NCBI GenBank assembly: GCA_964577115.1 | Contig: CAZNXJ010000049.1 | Span: 1-22,990 of the forward strand | Direction: 5' to 3' | Length of the DNA: 22,990 nt | Origin: CAZNXJ01 sp964577115 | GTDB lineage: Bacteria; Planctomycetota; Planctomycetia; Pirellulales; Pirellulaceae | Shown: positions 8,829 to 16,957 of the stretch, piece after piece | How positions within the stretch are numbered: position 1 is the stretch's first letter | Layout: each line of letters begins with the position of its first letter | The notes under the pieces: generated by a model | The model's input: only the letters and a program-made list of their open reading frames with translations | What the model was told of the DNA's origin: nothing | Database searches by the model: none | Translations under genes and position numbers: made by a program

Positions 8829-9692
8829 TCAGCCGTCCGAACGCGGCGCGACCTTGCGCCCGCGCCCTTCGCCGCGCCGCATCCGCTCGAGATGCTCAAC
8901 GACATCCAGCGCGTAGTTCGGGTTGAGCTCGCGCAGATAATTGACGAGCGGAGGCGACTCGGCGGTCATGCGGATCCGCGCGAGGTAGTTCTGCAATAGC
9001 GCGCGCCGATCGTTGGTCGTCTCGAGCAGGAAATGGACCCAGAGCCACGATTCGGCGTAGTCGATCTGCTTCATTTCCGTCATCTGCTGGAGGTGCTGAA
9101 GCCGCTCGAGCCCCGGCGTCCATTCATAACGGCGGAAGCGATCGTAGAGCAAATCGAGATGCGGCTGATGCCATCCGTGTTGTCCACGTCCGACTTCAAA
9201 GTATTCTGCGAGCCCCTCGTCCAGCCACAGTGGCAGATTCGGAACGACGGCGTGCAGGTAACCGTGCGTCACTTCATGGCGCAGGTCCTCGGCGACGCGA
9301 TCGCCCCAGTGCGCATACACGGCCAGCCGCGTATCGCTCTCGACAAAGAACGCTCGCCGGCCTGGAAGCGATGGAAAGTACCGGCGTATGTACGATTCGT
9401 ACCGCGCCGGGTCTTCGAACAAATAAATGTAGATGGGTTCATCCGATAGCGGTAACGCCAGCCGCTCGGCCACGTCATGGCGTTGTCCGACGATCTCGTC
9501 GAGCAATCGGTGGTGGCGTGCCAGCGGAAAATCGCTCGATACCACCAACTGCTCGCGCACCACCGTATGAACCGTGGGCAATTCGACCACCTCACGGCTA
9601 TCGGCGGCGGCACAGCCAAGGAGGAGACCGACGAGCCAGGCACATCCGCTGCGAACCTGCACGGCGCACATCCTTTCACGGGGCACGTTCAC
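8829..9692 (-). CDS. Exported gluzincin-type metallopeptidase (DUF1570-like)
   Basis: A 287-residue protein with a zincin motif HEVTH (139-143) and a downstream WLDEGLAEYFE, in which E159 is the expected third zinc ligand, as in gluzincins. An N-terminal hydrophobic segment ending LLGC-AAA (24-30) suggests export, probably as a lipoprotein. The GTG at 9692 overlaps the upstream GNAT stop (GTGA), which suggests translational coupling. GTG 9662, nine nt after GAAAGG, or ATG 9671 would also give a complete signal peptide, so the exact start is uncertain. It is the last gene of a four-gene operon. The substrate is unknown. The stop codon abuts that of the convergent CehA/McbA gene with no spacer. 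Confidence 0.8.
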   Translation of the reverse strand: MNVPRERMCAVQVRSGCAWLVGLLLGCAAADSREVVELPTVHTVVREQLVVSSDFPLARHHRLLDEIVGQRHDVAERLALPLSDEPIYIYLFEDPARYESYIRRYFPSLPGRRAFFVESDTRLAVYAHWGDRVAEDLRHEVTHGYLHAVVPNLPLWLDEGLAEYFEVGRGQHGWHQPHLDLLYDRFRRYEWTPGLERLQHLQQMTEMKQIDYAESWLWVHFLLETTNDRRALLQNYLARIRMTAESPPLVNYLRELNPNYALDVVEHLERMRRGEGRGRKVAPRSDG

Positions 9693-10642
9693 GGCATGGG
9701 CTTGCGCAAGAGCACCCCGCGATCAACGGTTTGAAAGCCGAGCTCGTTGAGCACACCGAGCGTCTGAGTGTCGTCCGGGCTGCGCTGGACTTCGGCGAGC
9801 ATGACGCCCTGCGATTGGAGCAAACGCAGGGTTTCGGCGAGCAGAAACAGTTCGAGCGGCGAGCCCGGTTCCGACTCGGCTAATTTCCAATCGGTAATAC
9901 CCGCCGCGTGCACCCCCCAGCCACTCGCGAGCGGCTCCATGTTCCATAACGAGAGCCGGGCTGCGATGCTCGAGTCGCTGCCGACCAGGCGCAATCCCAG
10001 TTGTTCGTGCTGCGCGTACTGGCATGCCGTCCACCAGTCGCTCGTCGCCGGATCGTCCACCTGTTCGACACGCAAGCGCCGCCGGAGCAACAGCAGATCG
10101 CGGTTCATGGGCGGGCGGAAATTGGCGAGCAATCGCTGGAGCACCACGCGGTGCGCGGCGGGCTCGTACCCGGCGGCAGCAAACCAGCTGGATTGCCGCG
10201 TGTCGGATTCGAGAACTCCCGCGAGTTGGCTTCCGCCGTAGAGGCCGAGGTAGAACGGGTTGAGCGGCCAGAGCTGCCCGCCGTACAGTTCGCGGGCGCC
10301 GCGTTCCAGGAGATAGCGTTCGCTGTAGTGCAGCAGTTCGAGGGCGACCGATTGAGCGTCTTCGCCGGGCGCAACCATCAGCATGGCCGTCGTGCCCCGC
10401 GAGTAGTCCATGCGCTGACCGTCTTCCGTACACCCGAAGCCGGCATGGGCAAAGCCGCGGATCTCACCTCCCTGCTCGGCGACAATCAGTCCCGCGGCCT
10501 CGAAATAGATCTTGGAGAAGACGAGGTGTTCGAGCAACGGCGCGGTGACGCGCGAGTACAATCCGCGCGTGGCCGGTTGCGACTGCCAGAGGCGCGCCAG
10601 CAGCGGAGGGTCTGTGTTGCGAAACGAGCGAAAGCGAATCAT
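9689..10642 (-). CDS. Two-domain GNAT-fold N-acetyltransferase
   Basis: A 317-residue protein. The N-terminal half (about 1-155) begins IRFRSFRNTDPPLLARLW, as in GNAT enzymes, and has the core strand AMLMVAPGEDAQSVALELL, where the acetyl-CoA-binding Q/RxxGxG/A motif is poorly kept. The C-terminal half (about 180-317) ends GVMLAEVQRSPDDTQTLGVLNELGFQTV, the familiar end of a GNAT domain. It therefore looks like a tandem GNAT, with the C-terminal copy possibly the more intact. The substrate is unknown. The ATG overlaps the Rieske stop (ATGA) and its own TGA overlaps the next start, so translation is probably coupled through the operon. Confidence 0.75.
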   Translation of the reverse strand: MIRFRSFRNTDPPLLARLWQSQPATRGLYSRVTAPLLEHLVFSKIYFEAAGLIVAEQGGEIRGFAHAGFGCTEDGQRMDYSRGTTAMLMVAPGEDAQSVALELLHYSERYLLERGARELYGGQLWPLNPFYLGLYGGSQLAGVLESDTRQSSWFAAAGYEPAAHRVVLQRLLANFRPPMNRDLLLLRRRLRVEQVDDPATSDWWTACQYAQHEQLGLRLVGSDSSIAARLSLWNMEPLASGWGVHAAGITDWKLAESEPGSPLELFLLAETLRLLQSQGVMLAEVQRSPDDTQTLGVLNELGFQTVDRGVLLRKPMP

Positions 10643-10950
10643 GCCTCAAGATCTGCGTAGATCTCGCCGTTCTCGACTTTGAGCGGGAAGCAGCGATGAA
10701 CCAGCGCGCGGATGCTCTGGTGTTGTCCGGTGCGCACGTCGTATTGCCAGCCGTGCCAGGGGCACGTGACCACGCACCCCGTCAGGCTGCCTTGAGCGAG
10801 GGGGCCGCCCTGGTGCGGGCAGATGCCGTCCAGCGCGTAGAATTGTCCTTCGACGCAAAACAGAGCAATTATTTGCCCTTCCACCACAATCTCACGAGCC
10901 GCCGACTCGCGAAAATCGTCGACGCTTGCGATGCGCACCCAATGAGCCAT
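10639..10950 (-). CDS. Rieske [2Fe-2S] ferredoxin
   Basis: A 103-residue soluble Rieske protein. The cluster ligands are C44 and H46 in CPHQGG and C63 and H66 in CPWHGW, with 16 residues between the two motifs, as in the small ferredoxins of aromatic-ring dioxygenases and the NirD type. The start is ATG 10950 (MAHWVRIA); the upstream open frame does not match the family. No oxygenase alpha subunit or reductase is encoded in the window, so its electron partner is unknown. It lies 23 nt after the LpxL-like gene and overlaps the GNAT gene by four nt. No convincing Shine-Dalgarno sequence precedes it, which fits coupling to the upstream gene. Confidence 0.9.
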   Translation of the reverse strand: MAHWVRIASVDDFRESAAREIVVEGQIIALFCVEGQFYALDGICPHQGGPLAQGSLTGCVVTCPWHGWQYDVRTGQHQSIRALVHRCFPLKVENGEIYADLEA

Positions 10951-10973
10951 AGCGACGTCGCCGTCTGGTGTCC

Positions 10974-11912
10974 TTATGCCGCCGGCCGCGAAGCGGGGGA
11001 ATCCGGCGATTGCCGAACGCGTTGAGGCGGCTCTCCTTTCCACCGGCGGTGAAGCCACCAATACTGAGCGGGCGCCATGCGAACCATTTCCTCTAAACGC
11101 TCGTTGTACCACTGCGTCATAGCGCGGACTCCCTCCGTCGCCGCACATGGCTCGCGCGGATCAATCGCCCCGACCAGACCAATTTCGAATTGTAACGGAC
11201 GGTTGCGCCGGATGGCATAGGTGACCAGTAGCGGCGCATCACTGGTGAGCGAAAACACGGCAATCGCTTTGTGGCACGACGCCGGCCGCCCGAAAAAATC
11301 GACCCAGCAGCCCTTCGGTCCCGCATGCTGATCGCCCAGCAGCGCCAACGCTCCACGCGACTCCAGCAGCCGATTGGCCTCCTCGGCACTACCCTGCTTC
11401 GGCAAAAGCCGCTGGCCAGTCCTCGTGCGGAGCCGCGTGACGAACCGGTCCAGCCAGGGATTGTCGAGCGGCCGGGCAATGGCGAACGTCGGCACGCCAA
11501 GCAGCCCGAGCATGTAGCAGGCCATCTCGAAGTTGCCGAAGTGGCCGGAAACGAGCACCGTCGGCCGCTGCGCAAGGAGCGGCTGAGTCAGCTCGCGAAT
11601 GTTGCGGAACGTGACGAACTTCCGCCAGTTCGTTTCATGGACCTTCCTCGGCAGATGAGCCACCTCGCAAACCATGAGCACGAGATGGTGCCACATTTGG
11701 CGAGCCACTTTCCGCCGCTCGGCAGCCGACCACTCGGGAAACGCGATCTGGAGGTTTTCGTCGATCACGCGACGCCGTATCGGGATCAGCTCCGTCGCTA
11801 CCCAGGCCATCCCGCGCGCCAGCTGGTCACAGGTTTCGATCCGCATCGACTGAATGACGCAGAAACAGATCCGCACGACCAGATAGACGGCAAAATCCGT
11901 GAGCCCTCGCAT
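10974..11912 (-). CDS. LpxL/HtrB-like lysophospholipid acyltransferase
   Basis: A 312-residue protein with an N-terminal hydrophobic helix (about 5-22). The acyltransferase core has SGHFGNFE (122-129), which holds the HX4E catalytic pair H124/E129, followed by GDQHAG and a C-terminal YWWLHRRWK, all typical of lipid A late acyltransferases. The likely role is transfer of an acyl chain to lipid A or a related glycolipid at the inner membrane. ATG 11912 is preferred because AGGG lies eight nt upstream; GTG 11918 would add two residues. It heads the tight operon with Rieske, GNAT and peptidase genes. No promoter is evident in the 196-nt gap upstream, so it may be read from the oxidoreductase promoter. 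Confidence 0.9.
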   Translation of the reverse strand: MRGLTDFAVYLVVRICFCVIQSMRIETCDQLARGMAWVATELIPIRRRVIDENLQIAFPEWSAAERRKVARQMWHHLVLMVCEVAHLPRKVHETNWRKFVTFRNIRELTQPLLAQRPTVLVSGHFGNFEMACYMLGLLGVPTFAIARPLDNPWLDRFVTRLRTRTGQRLLPKQGSAEEANRLLESRGALALLGDQHAGPKGCWVDFFGRPASCHKAIAVFSLTSDAPLLVTYAIRRNRPLQFEIGLVGAIDPREPCAATEGVRAMTQWYNERLEEMVRMAPAQYWWLHRRWKGEPPQRVRQSPDSPASRPAA

Positions 11913-11941
11913 GCGCACATCCCTGCATACTGATGGACTTG

Positions 11942-11960
11942 GCGCTGCCTGCGGCAGCGC
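11942..11960. other. Perfect 8-bp hairpin upstream of the LpxL-like gene
   Basis: GCGCTGCC and GGCAGCGC form an 8-bp stem around a TGC loop, about 30 nt before the acyltransferase start. The rest of the gap (11961-12108) is very GC-rich, with a further inverted repeat near 12005-12024. No T run follows on either strand, so a simple rho-independent terminator is unlikely. A leader structure or rho-related pause is possible. Confidence 0.4.
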
Positions 11961-12108
11961 GCCGGTCTCCGCGCGCGGGCCGGCAGCTTCCTAGTCCGGC
12001 CGGGTCCGCGAGGGATCCGCGGCCGGGGCTGCCGCTCGGTTCGCCGATTCGTGCCGCGCTCGACGGTGCAGTTTCCCAGAAGCTGCCCGATCGGCAAATA
12101 CCGAAACT

Positions 12109-13197
12109 CTACTTCGCTCCGGCCTTGCGCGCTTTGAGCACCGGGTCGGAGGCCAGCGGCAAGCGAACCGGCCGGCCCGTTTCAGCCGCCTTGTAGATCC
12201 CCAGAATGATTTCGACGCTGCGCCGAGCCTCATAGCCGTCAACGGCCGGCTTCCCGTCGCTCTTGATCGCCTGGAGAAAATCCTTGAACAGCGCCGTATG
12301 GCCGTGATGGCCAATTGCGCTGGGATCGGCCGCTCCGCCTCCCGTCTTCGTACGTCCGGCCATCCGCTCGAGCAGTGCCGCGTCGCGGGCCGTCTGCTTG
12401 GCGAACGACCAGTGCTTGATGTCCTCTTCCTCGAGCACCGCGGAACCTTCCGAACCGTGGAGCTCAATCTTCTTGAGGAAACCCGGGTACGCGGTCGTGG
12501 TGGCCTCGATCGTGCCGAACGCGCCGTTTTCGAATCGCAGGATCGCGACGGCCGTGTCTTCCACTTCAATGCGCTCATGTGCCAGCGTGCCAGTGTAAGC
12601 CTGGATCTCGACCACCGGGCCGGCCAGCCACGTAAGCAGATCGACGCTGTGAATCGCCTGGTTCATCAGCGCGCCACCTCCGTCCAGCTTCCACGTACCC
12701 CGCCACGCGCCGCTATCGTAATACTGCTGCGTGCGGTACCACTTCACGTAGGCGTCACAGAGCGTCAGTCGGCCGAAACGCCCTTTGTCGACCGCCTGCT
12801 TCATCAAGCGGCTGGACTCGTGAAAACGCGACGGGAAAATCGTCGCGAGCTTCACGCCCGCCTCCTCGCAAGCCGCGATAATTCGATCACATCGCTTGAG
12901 CGTGATCTCGAGCGGCTTCTCGACGATCACGTGCTTACCCGCCCGCGCGGCTGCCACCGCCGGTTCCATGTGGGCACCGCTCGGCGTGCAGATCGACACG
13001 ATGTCGACGTCCGGGTCGGCGAGCATCTCGTCGAGGTTGGTGTACGGCTTGCAACCGTATTCTCCCGCAAACCGCTCGGCCGACGCGGCAACCGCATCAT
13101 GGCACGCTACCAACTTCGCACCTCGCAGGTCCGCGACTGCTTTGGCATGAAACCCCGCAATCATTCCACAGCCCACGACACCGAATCCAATCGCCAT
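12109..13197 (-). CDS. Gfo/Idh/MocA-family oxidoreductase
   Basis: A 362-residue NAD(P)-dependent dehydrogenase with an N-terminal Rossmann fold (GFGVVGCGMIAGFH, 4-17), the family signature EKP (93-95), and the C-terminal alpha/beta domain with LDGGGALMNQAIHSVDLL (171-188), in which H183 is the usual catalytic residue. Members typically oxidise sugars, inositols or their derivatives, and the substrate is not readable. There is no Tat signal or lipobox, so unlike many planctomycete paralogues it is probably cytoplasmic. ATG 13197 is preceded by AAAGG about 11 nt upstream. A TATAAT lies 56 nt upstream. The gene may share a transcript with the acyltransferase operon downstream. Confidence 0.93.
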   Translation of the reverse strand: MAIGFGVVGCGMIAGFHAKAVADLRGAKLVACHDAVAASAERFAGEYGCKPYTNLDEMLADPDVDIVSICTPSGAHMEPAVAAARAGKHVIVEKPLEITLKRCDRIIAACEEAGVKLATIFPSRFHESSRLMKQAVDKGRFGRLTLCDAYVKWYRTQQYYDSGAWRGTWKLDGGGALMNQAIHSVDLLTWLAGPVVEIQAYTGTLAHERIEVEDTAVAILRFENGAFGTIEATTTAYPGFLKKIELHGSEGSAVLEEEDIKHWSFAKQTARDAALLERMAGRTKTGGGAADPSAIGHHGHTALFKDFLQAIKSDGKPAVDGYEARRSVEIILGIYKAAETGRPVRLPLASDPVLKARKAGAK

Positions 13198-13253
13198 CTC
13201 GACGCCCGCCTTTCTCCCATTTCAGTTTCGATTCTCTGTATGCGTCAGGCCGC

Positions 13254-13281
13254 ATTATAGGGACCGCGCGCCGTAGTTCGA
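13254..13281 (-). promoter_or_regulatory. Candidate promoter of the Gfo/Idh/MocA gene
   Basis: A perfect minus-strand TATAAT (13254-13259) lies 56 nt before the ATG. With a 16-bp spacer, the -35 position is TCGAAC (13276-13281), only about three of six to consensus. The same 16-bp spacing is seen at the tRNA promoter. Confidence 0.45.
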
Positions 13282-13405
13282 GGGGGCTCGCTCCCGCGCC
13301 CTTCGTTACGTCCATGAAACGCGAGATTCCACGGCGCGCAGAAGCATCACTCGGACGAGTCGCAGCGCATCGCCGCGAGGCCGGAGTCATCGACCGCCGA
13401 ACGGG

Positions 13406-14587
13406 TCAGGCGTCAAACTGGCCGGACAGGATGCCGATCAGCAACATCAAGAAGCTGACCGAGTTCAGCGCCATGTGCACGACGATGCACGGCACGATGC
13501 GCTGCGTGCGATGGTAAAGATAGCCGAGCGCAATGGCCAAGAATGTCAGCGGAATCCAATCGGGCCCGTGGCTGAAATGTAGAAGCGCAAAGGTAATGGC
13601 GCTGACCACGATGGGCAGGAACATTATCCCCGGCCCTGCGCGGCGCGCGGTCTCGCGATGCCACTCGCGAACATCCACCGGTTGCGTCGGCTCGCCAGAT
13701 GTCGTCGCCAGCTCGACAACTTCCGCCATGATCGGCGGCTCGTTCAATGCCGCCGTCCACGGCGGCTGCGCAGGACGCTCGCGCTCCGGCCCGCCCACCT
13801 CGTCAGCCATTGGAGATGCTTCGCTGCTCGCTTCGAACAAAGTCCCTTGGCGCAGCGGAGCGCGCAGGTGTGGCGCCGGACCGAAAAACAACGTCGAGCC
13901 TGGCTGCTCGAGCCCCGGCGCGCCGCGGCGAATGAACGCGAGCACCGCGTTTTGTAGCCAACCCTGGAAGAACAGGCGGAAAGCCACTTCTTCGAACAGT
14001 GGAGCGACCACGCAGGCAGTGAAGCCGCTCAGCGCGAGCAGTAGCGGCGAAGGGTCCTTTGTCACGACTTCAATCAGCGGATGGTGGGACGGCCAGAAAC
14101 GGACCAGCAACGCCTGCATTCCATAGACGAGCGGCGCGACCATGCAGAAGGTCCGCCAGCCGAGCTTCACGTCCGCTACCAACTCGGCGGATGTCCACCC
14201 CAACTCGCGCCACGTCGCTCCGCGCACATAACGCAGCACCAGCAGGGCGACGAGCACAAAAGCGAGGTTGGACGATGCAAACACCATCAGCCACGCGGCC
14301 TGCTGCGTGGACGATTGCTTGTCGAGCGGCGTGAGCGGATTGAAGGCCCACAGCCGGGCACCAATTTGGGAAAACAGGACCTGGATTATCGCGAGCAGCA
14401 CGGCCAGGCCGATGAGGTCGATGAGCCCCCACGGGACGAAGCCCTGGTGCGGCTGCACCACACCCTCGATGCCCTGCTCTTCCCACTTCCGCAGCGCCGC
14501 TGCCCATCCCCGAAAAAAGGCGACGAACAAGCCGATCGCGCCAACAAAAATGAGCACCGAAAGCAGGGAGACAAACGGGTCGGGCAT
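13406..14587 (-). CDS. CPBP-family intramembrane metalloprotease with long loop
   Basis: A 393-residue multi-pass membrane protein of the CAAX protease / bacteriocin-processing (CPBP, ABI) family. Motif 1 is FEEVAFR (E199, E200, R204), motif 2 is FALLHFSHG (H337) and motif 3 is HMALN (H371, N375), so the catalytic set is complete. Hydrophobic helices occur near 5-25, 55-75, 98-118, 145-162, 182-198, 322-337 and 345-390. Between motifs 1 and 2 a hydrophilic stretch of about 100 residues (220-320), rich in Pro, Glu and Arg, replaces the usual short link. It is the third gene of a rimO-pgsA operon, 72 nt after pgsA. Start ATG 14587 has AGG eight nt upstream. The substrate is unknown. Confidence 0.9.
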   Translation of the reverse strand: MPDPFVSLLSVLIFVGAIGLFVAFFRGWAAALRKWEEQGIEGVVQPHQGFVPWGLIDLIGLAVLLAIIQVLFSQIGARLWAFNPLTPLDKQSSTQQAAWLMVFASSNLAFVLVALLVLRYVRGATWRELGWTSAELVADVKLGWRTFCMVAPLVYGMQALLVRFWPSHHPLIEVVTKDPSPLLLALSGFTACVVAPLFEEVAFRLFFQGWLQNAVLAFIRRGAPGLEQPGSTLFFGPAPHLRAPLRQGTLFEASSEASPMADEVGGPERERPAQPPWTAALNEPPIMAEVVELATTSGEPTQPVDVREWHRETARRAGPGIMFLPIVVSAITFALLHFSHGPDWIPLTFLAIALGYLYHRTQRIVPCIVVHMALNSVSFLMLLIGILSGQFDA

Positions 14588-14659
14588 CGGCAGCCTGTCA
14601 CGTGCGGCGGGAAGGAAAAACGCCGCATTGAAAACGAAAGGACGTTGCGGACGACGAGC

Positions 14660-15352
14660 TTAGGTGATCTTTGGCGCGCTCAGCATCCGTGCGGCGGCGA
14701 AAACATAGATCGCGCCGGAATACATTGTGGTAATCAGAGCGAGCCACACGAACGACGCGCAAGCAACGACGAGGCCGGCCGGCGAGCGGCCGGCATAGGA
14801 AAGCACAAGGAGACTTGCCGCCGCTGCAAGGCATTGAAAAACCATCTTCCATTTGCCGGCCTGATTGGCCGAAAAATCGCCCCCGGAGCCCTCGACCACG
14901 CCGCGCAGGGCGGTGACTAGCAGTTCGCGGGCGACCACGACGACGGCCATCCACGCGGTGATCCCCGAACTGGGCACCGCCGCCAGGTAAATGAACGTCC
15001 CGCAGATAATCAGTTTGTCGACAAACGGATCGAAGATGCGGCCCACTTTCGTGACTTGCCCGTACTTACGAGCCCAGTAGCCGTCGATCCAGTCCGTCGA
15101 GACAGCCACGAGGAAGATCGCGAAGGCGGCGAGAAAGTATTTCAAGTCGATCAGAATAAAAACCACGATCGACAAGACCATGCGTACGGCGGTGACCTGA
15201 TTAGGGACGTTCCACCAATGCGGCAGCGTGCGTCCGCTGACCGGCTCACGCAGCGCCTTTTGCTGATCGGCGCCAGACAGCGCAGCGGCCGCGGCCGCCG
15301 TGTCTGCTTTCTCATGTTCCGCCGCGGTATCGGCACGCCCTAAGTCCGGCAT
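14660..15352 (-). CDS. pgsA: CDP-diacylglycerol--glycerol-3-phosphate 3-phosphatidyltransferase
   Basis: A 230-residue inner-membrane enzyme that makes phosphatidylglycerophosphate, the precursor of phosphatidylglycerol and cardiolipin. The CDP-alcohol phosphotransferase signature DGx2ARx8Gx3Dx3D is complete (D90, G91, A94, R95, G104, D108, D112). WNVPNQVTAVR (47-57) is the usual start of PgsA proteins. The first 45 residues are an extra hydrophilic, alanine-rich extension. The ATG at 15352 lies 12 nt after the rimO stop with GAAGG next to it. The rimO-pgsA pairing is found in several bacterial phyla and supports the PgsA call over other CDP-alcohol phosphatidyltransferases. Confidence 0.93.
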   Translation of the reverse strand: MPDLGRADTAAEHEKADTAAAAAALSGADQQKALREPVSGRTLPHWWNVPNQVTAVRMVLSIVVFILIDLKYFLAAFAIFLVAVSTDWIDGYWARKYGQVTKVGRIFDPFVDKLIICGTFIYLAAVPSSGITAWMAVVVVARELLVTALRGVVEGSGGDFSANQAGKWKMVFQCLAAAASLLVLSYAGRSPAGLVVACASFVWLALITTMYSGAIYVFAAARMLSAPKIT

Positions 15353-15364
15353 CCTTCTATCTCG

Positions 15365-16759
15365 CTAGCGCGGTTTGCCGACTGCAACGGCGATCAGATC
15401 ATATTCACGCGTCGCCACGATTTCACACTCGACGATCTGCCCGACAGCCAACTTCGGCCGCTGGCCCGTCACGAAGACCTGGGCGTCCACGTCGGGAGCG
15501 TCCCAAATACTTCGGCCGATCCAAACGTTCCGCTGGCCGGGAACCGGAGCATCCAGAATGACGTCGACGTGTTCGCCGACCCGCGCCTCGGCCCAGGCGA
15601 ACGCGACGTCCTGCTGTACCTTCATCAGAGCCTCTCGGCGGGCTTCTTTTACGTCCTCGGGCACATGATCCGGCAAACTAACCGCGGGCGTATCGGGTTC
15701 GCAGGAGTATGTGAACACACCCGCCCGCTCGAATCGCTGCTCGGCGACAAACCGGCGCAGCGTCTCGAACTGCTCGTCCGTCTCGCCCGGAAAACCGGTG
15801 ATGAACGTCGTGCGCAGCGCCAACCGAGGAATCCGCGACCGCAGCCGCTCGACCAACGAACGCGTCTCGCTGCTCGTTACACGGCGCGCCATCCGGCGGA
15901 GCATCGTGTCGTCGATGTGCTGGAGCGGCATATCGATGTAGGGCACGATGCGCTGCGACGACGCAATGACGTCGATCAATTCGTCGGTCACATACATCGG
16001 GTAGAAGTACATAAGCCGGATCCAGGCGACGCCAGGCACCTTCTCCAGCTCGCGCAGCAACTCGGCCAGCCGCGGCTCGCCGTACAAGTCGCGCCCATAG
16101 TATGTCGTGTCCTGCGCGACGATGATCAACTCGCGCACACCGTCCGCGGCGAGCTGCCGGGCTTCTTCGACAATCTGTTCGATCGGTTTGCTCGCGTGCT
16201 TACCGCGCATCCGCGGAATCGCACAGAACGTGCACAGCCGATCGCAGCCCTCGGAAATTTTCAAATAGGCGAAGTGGCGCGGCGTAATCCGCAGCCGCTC
16301 GGTATCCGCCAGCGCGCGAATCGGCGCCGGGCGAAAGACGGTCTGCTGCTCCGCCAGATGACCGACGAGCCGGTCGGCCACTTTGGTGATTTCTTCGCGA
16401 GCAAAAACGCCGACGAGCGAATCGATGTCGGGGCGATCGACGAGCAGCTGCTCTTTTTGCCGCTCGGCCAGGCAGCCCGACACGATCACGCCACGCGTGC
16501 GGCCGGCTCGCTTCAGCGCGAGCATCTCGTCGATGGCGGCAAACGATTCGTCCCGCGCCCGCTCGATGAACCCGCACGTATTGACGACAACGAAGTCGGC
16601 CCCATCCGGCTCAGCCACCAGTCGGTACCCGTCCAACTTCAGCAAACCCAGCATCCGTTCGCTGTCTACCAGGTTCTTCGGGCAGCCTAGGCTGACGAAG
16701 GCGTAGGTGCCTTTCACGACCTCCGGCTGCTGCGGGAGAACCTCCAACTGTACCGACAC
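15365..16759 (-). CDS. rimO: Ribosomal protein uS12 methylthiotransferase RimO
   Basis: A 464-residue radical-SAM enzyme that adds a methylthio group to the conserved aspartate of ribosomal protein S12. The N-terminal UPF0004 domain has its auxiliary-cluster cysteines C26 (SLGCPKN), C62 (NTCGF) and C96 (SGCLAE). The radical-SAM cluster is CDRLCTFC (C172, C176, C179), and a C-terminal TRAM domain follows. SLGCPKNLVDSE separates it from the tRNA-modifying MiaB. The start is GTG 16759 with GGGGAAGGA seven nt upstream. A minus-strand TATGAT at 16807-16812 is a possible -10 without a clear -35. First gene of the rimO-pgsA-CPBP operon. Confidence 0.96.
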   Translation of the reverse strand: MSVQLEVLPQQPEVVKGTYAFVSLGCPKNLVDSERMLGLLKLDGYRLVAEPDGADFVVVNTCGFIERARDESFAAIDEMLALKRAGRTRGVIVSGCLAERQKEQLLVDRPDIDSLVGVFAREEITKVADRLVGHLAEQQTVFRPAPIRALADTERLRITPRHFAYLKISEGCDRLCTFCAIPRMRGKHASKPIEQIVEEARQLAADGVRELIIVAQDTTYYGRDLYGEPRLAELLRELEKVPGVAWIRLMYFYPMYVTDELIDVIASSQRIVPYIDMPLQHIDDTMLRRMARRVTSSETRSLVERLRSRIPRLALRTTFITGFPGETDEQFETLRRFVAEQRFERAGVFTYSCEPDTPAVSLPDHVPEDVKEARREALMKVQQDVAFAWAEARVGEHVDVILDAPVPGQRNVWIGRSIWDAPDVDAQVFVTGQRPKLAVGQIVECEIVATREYDLIAVAVGKPR

Positions 16760-16957
16760 GCGTCGTCCTTCCCCAAAAGTAACTTACCTTGCGCCACAAC
16801 TCGGCAATCATACCTGACAGGTGGCCCAGCGGCGAGTGTGGCTAGCGCACCCCGAAAGGGTTGTCAGGCTCGGCGGTAATCGCGCAGGCCCTTCGCGAAC
16901 CCCAAGCGGTGACCGCGCCGGTCAATGCACTCGCCGCCCCTCGCGACGCTGCCCGCG

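Noticed and set aside
11942..11960. Rho-independent terminator
   Set aside because: The stem is strong but no T run follows on either strand.
15569..16690. Long plus-strand open frame over rimO
   Set aside because: It is antisense to rimO, whose cysteine motifs and length are complete, and its translation is rich in Arg, His and Gln without family features.
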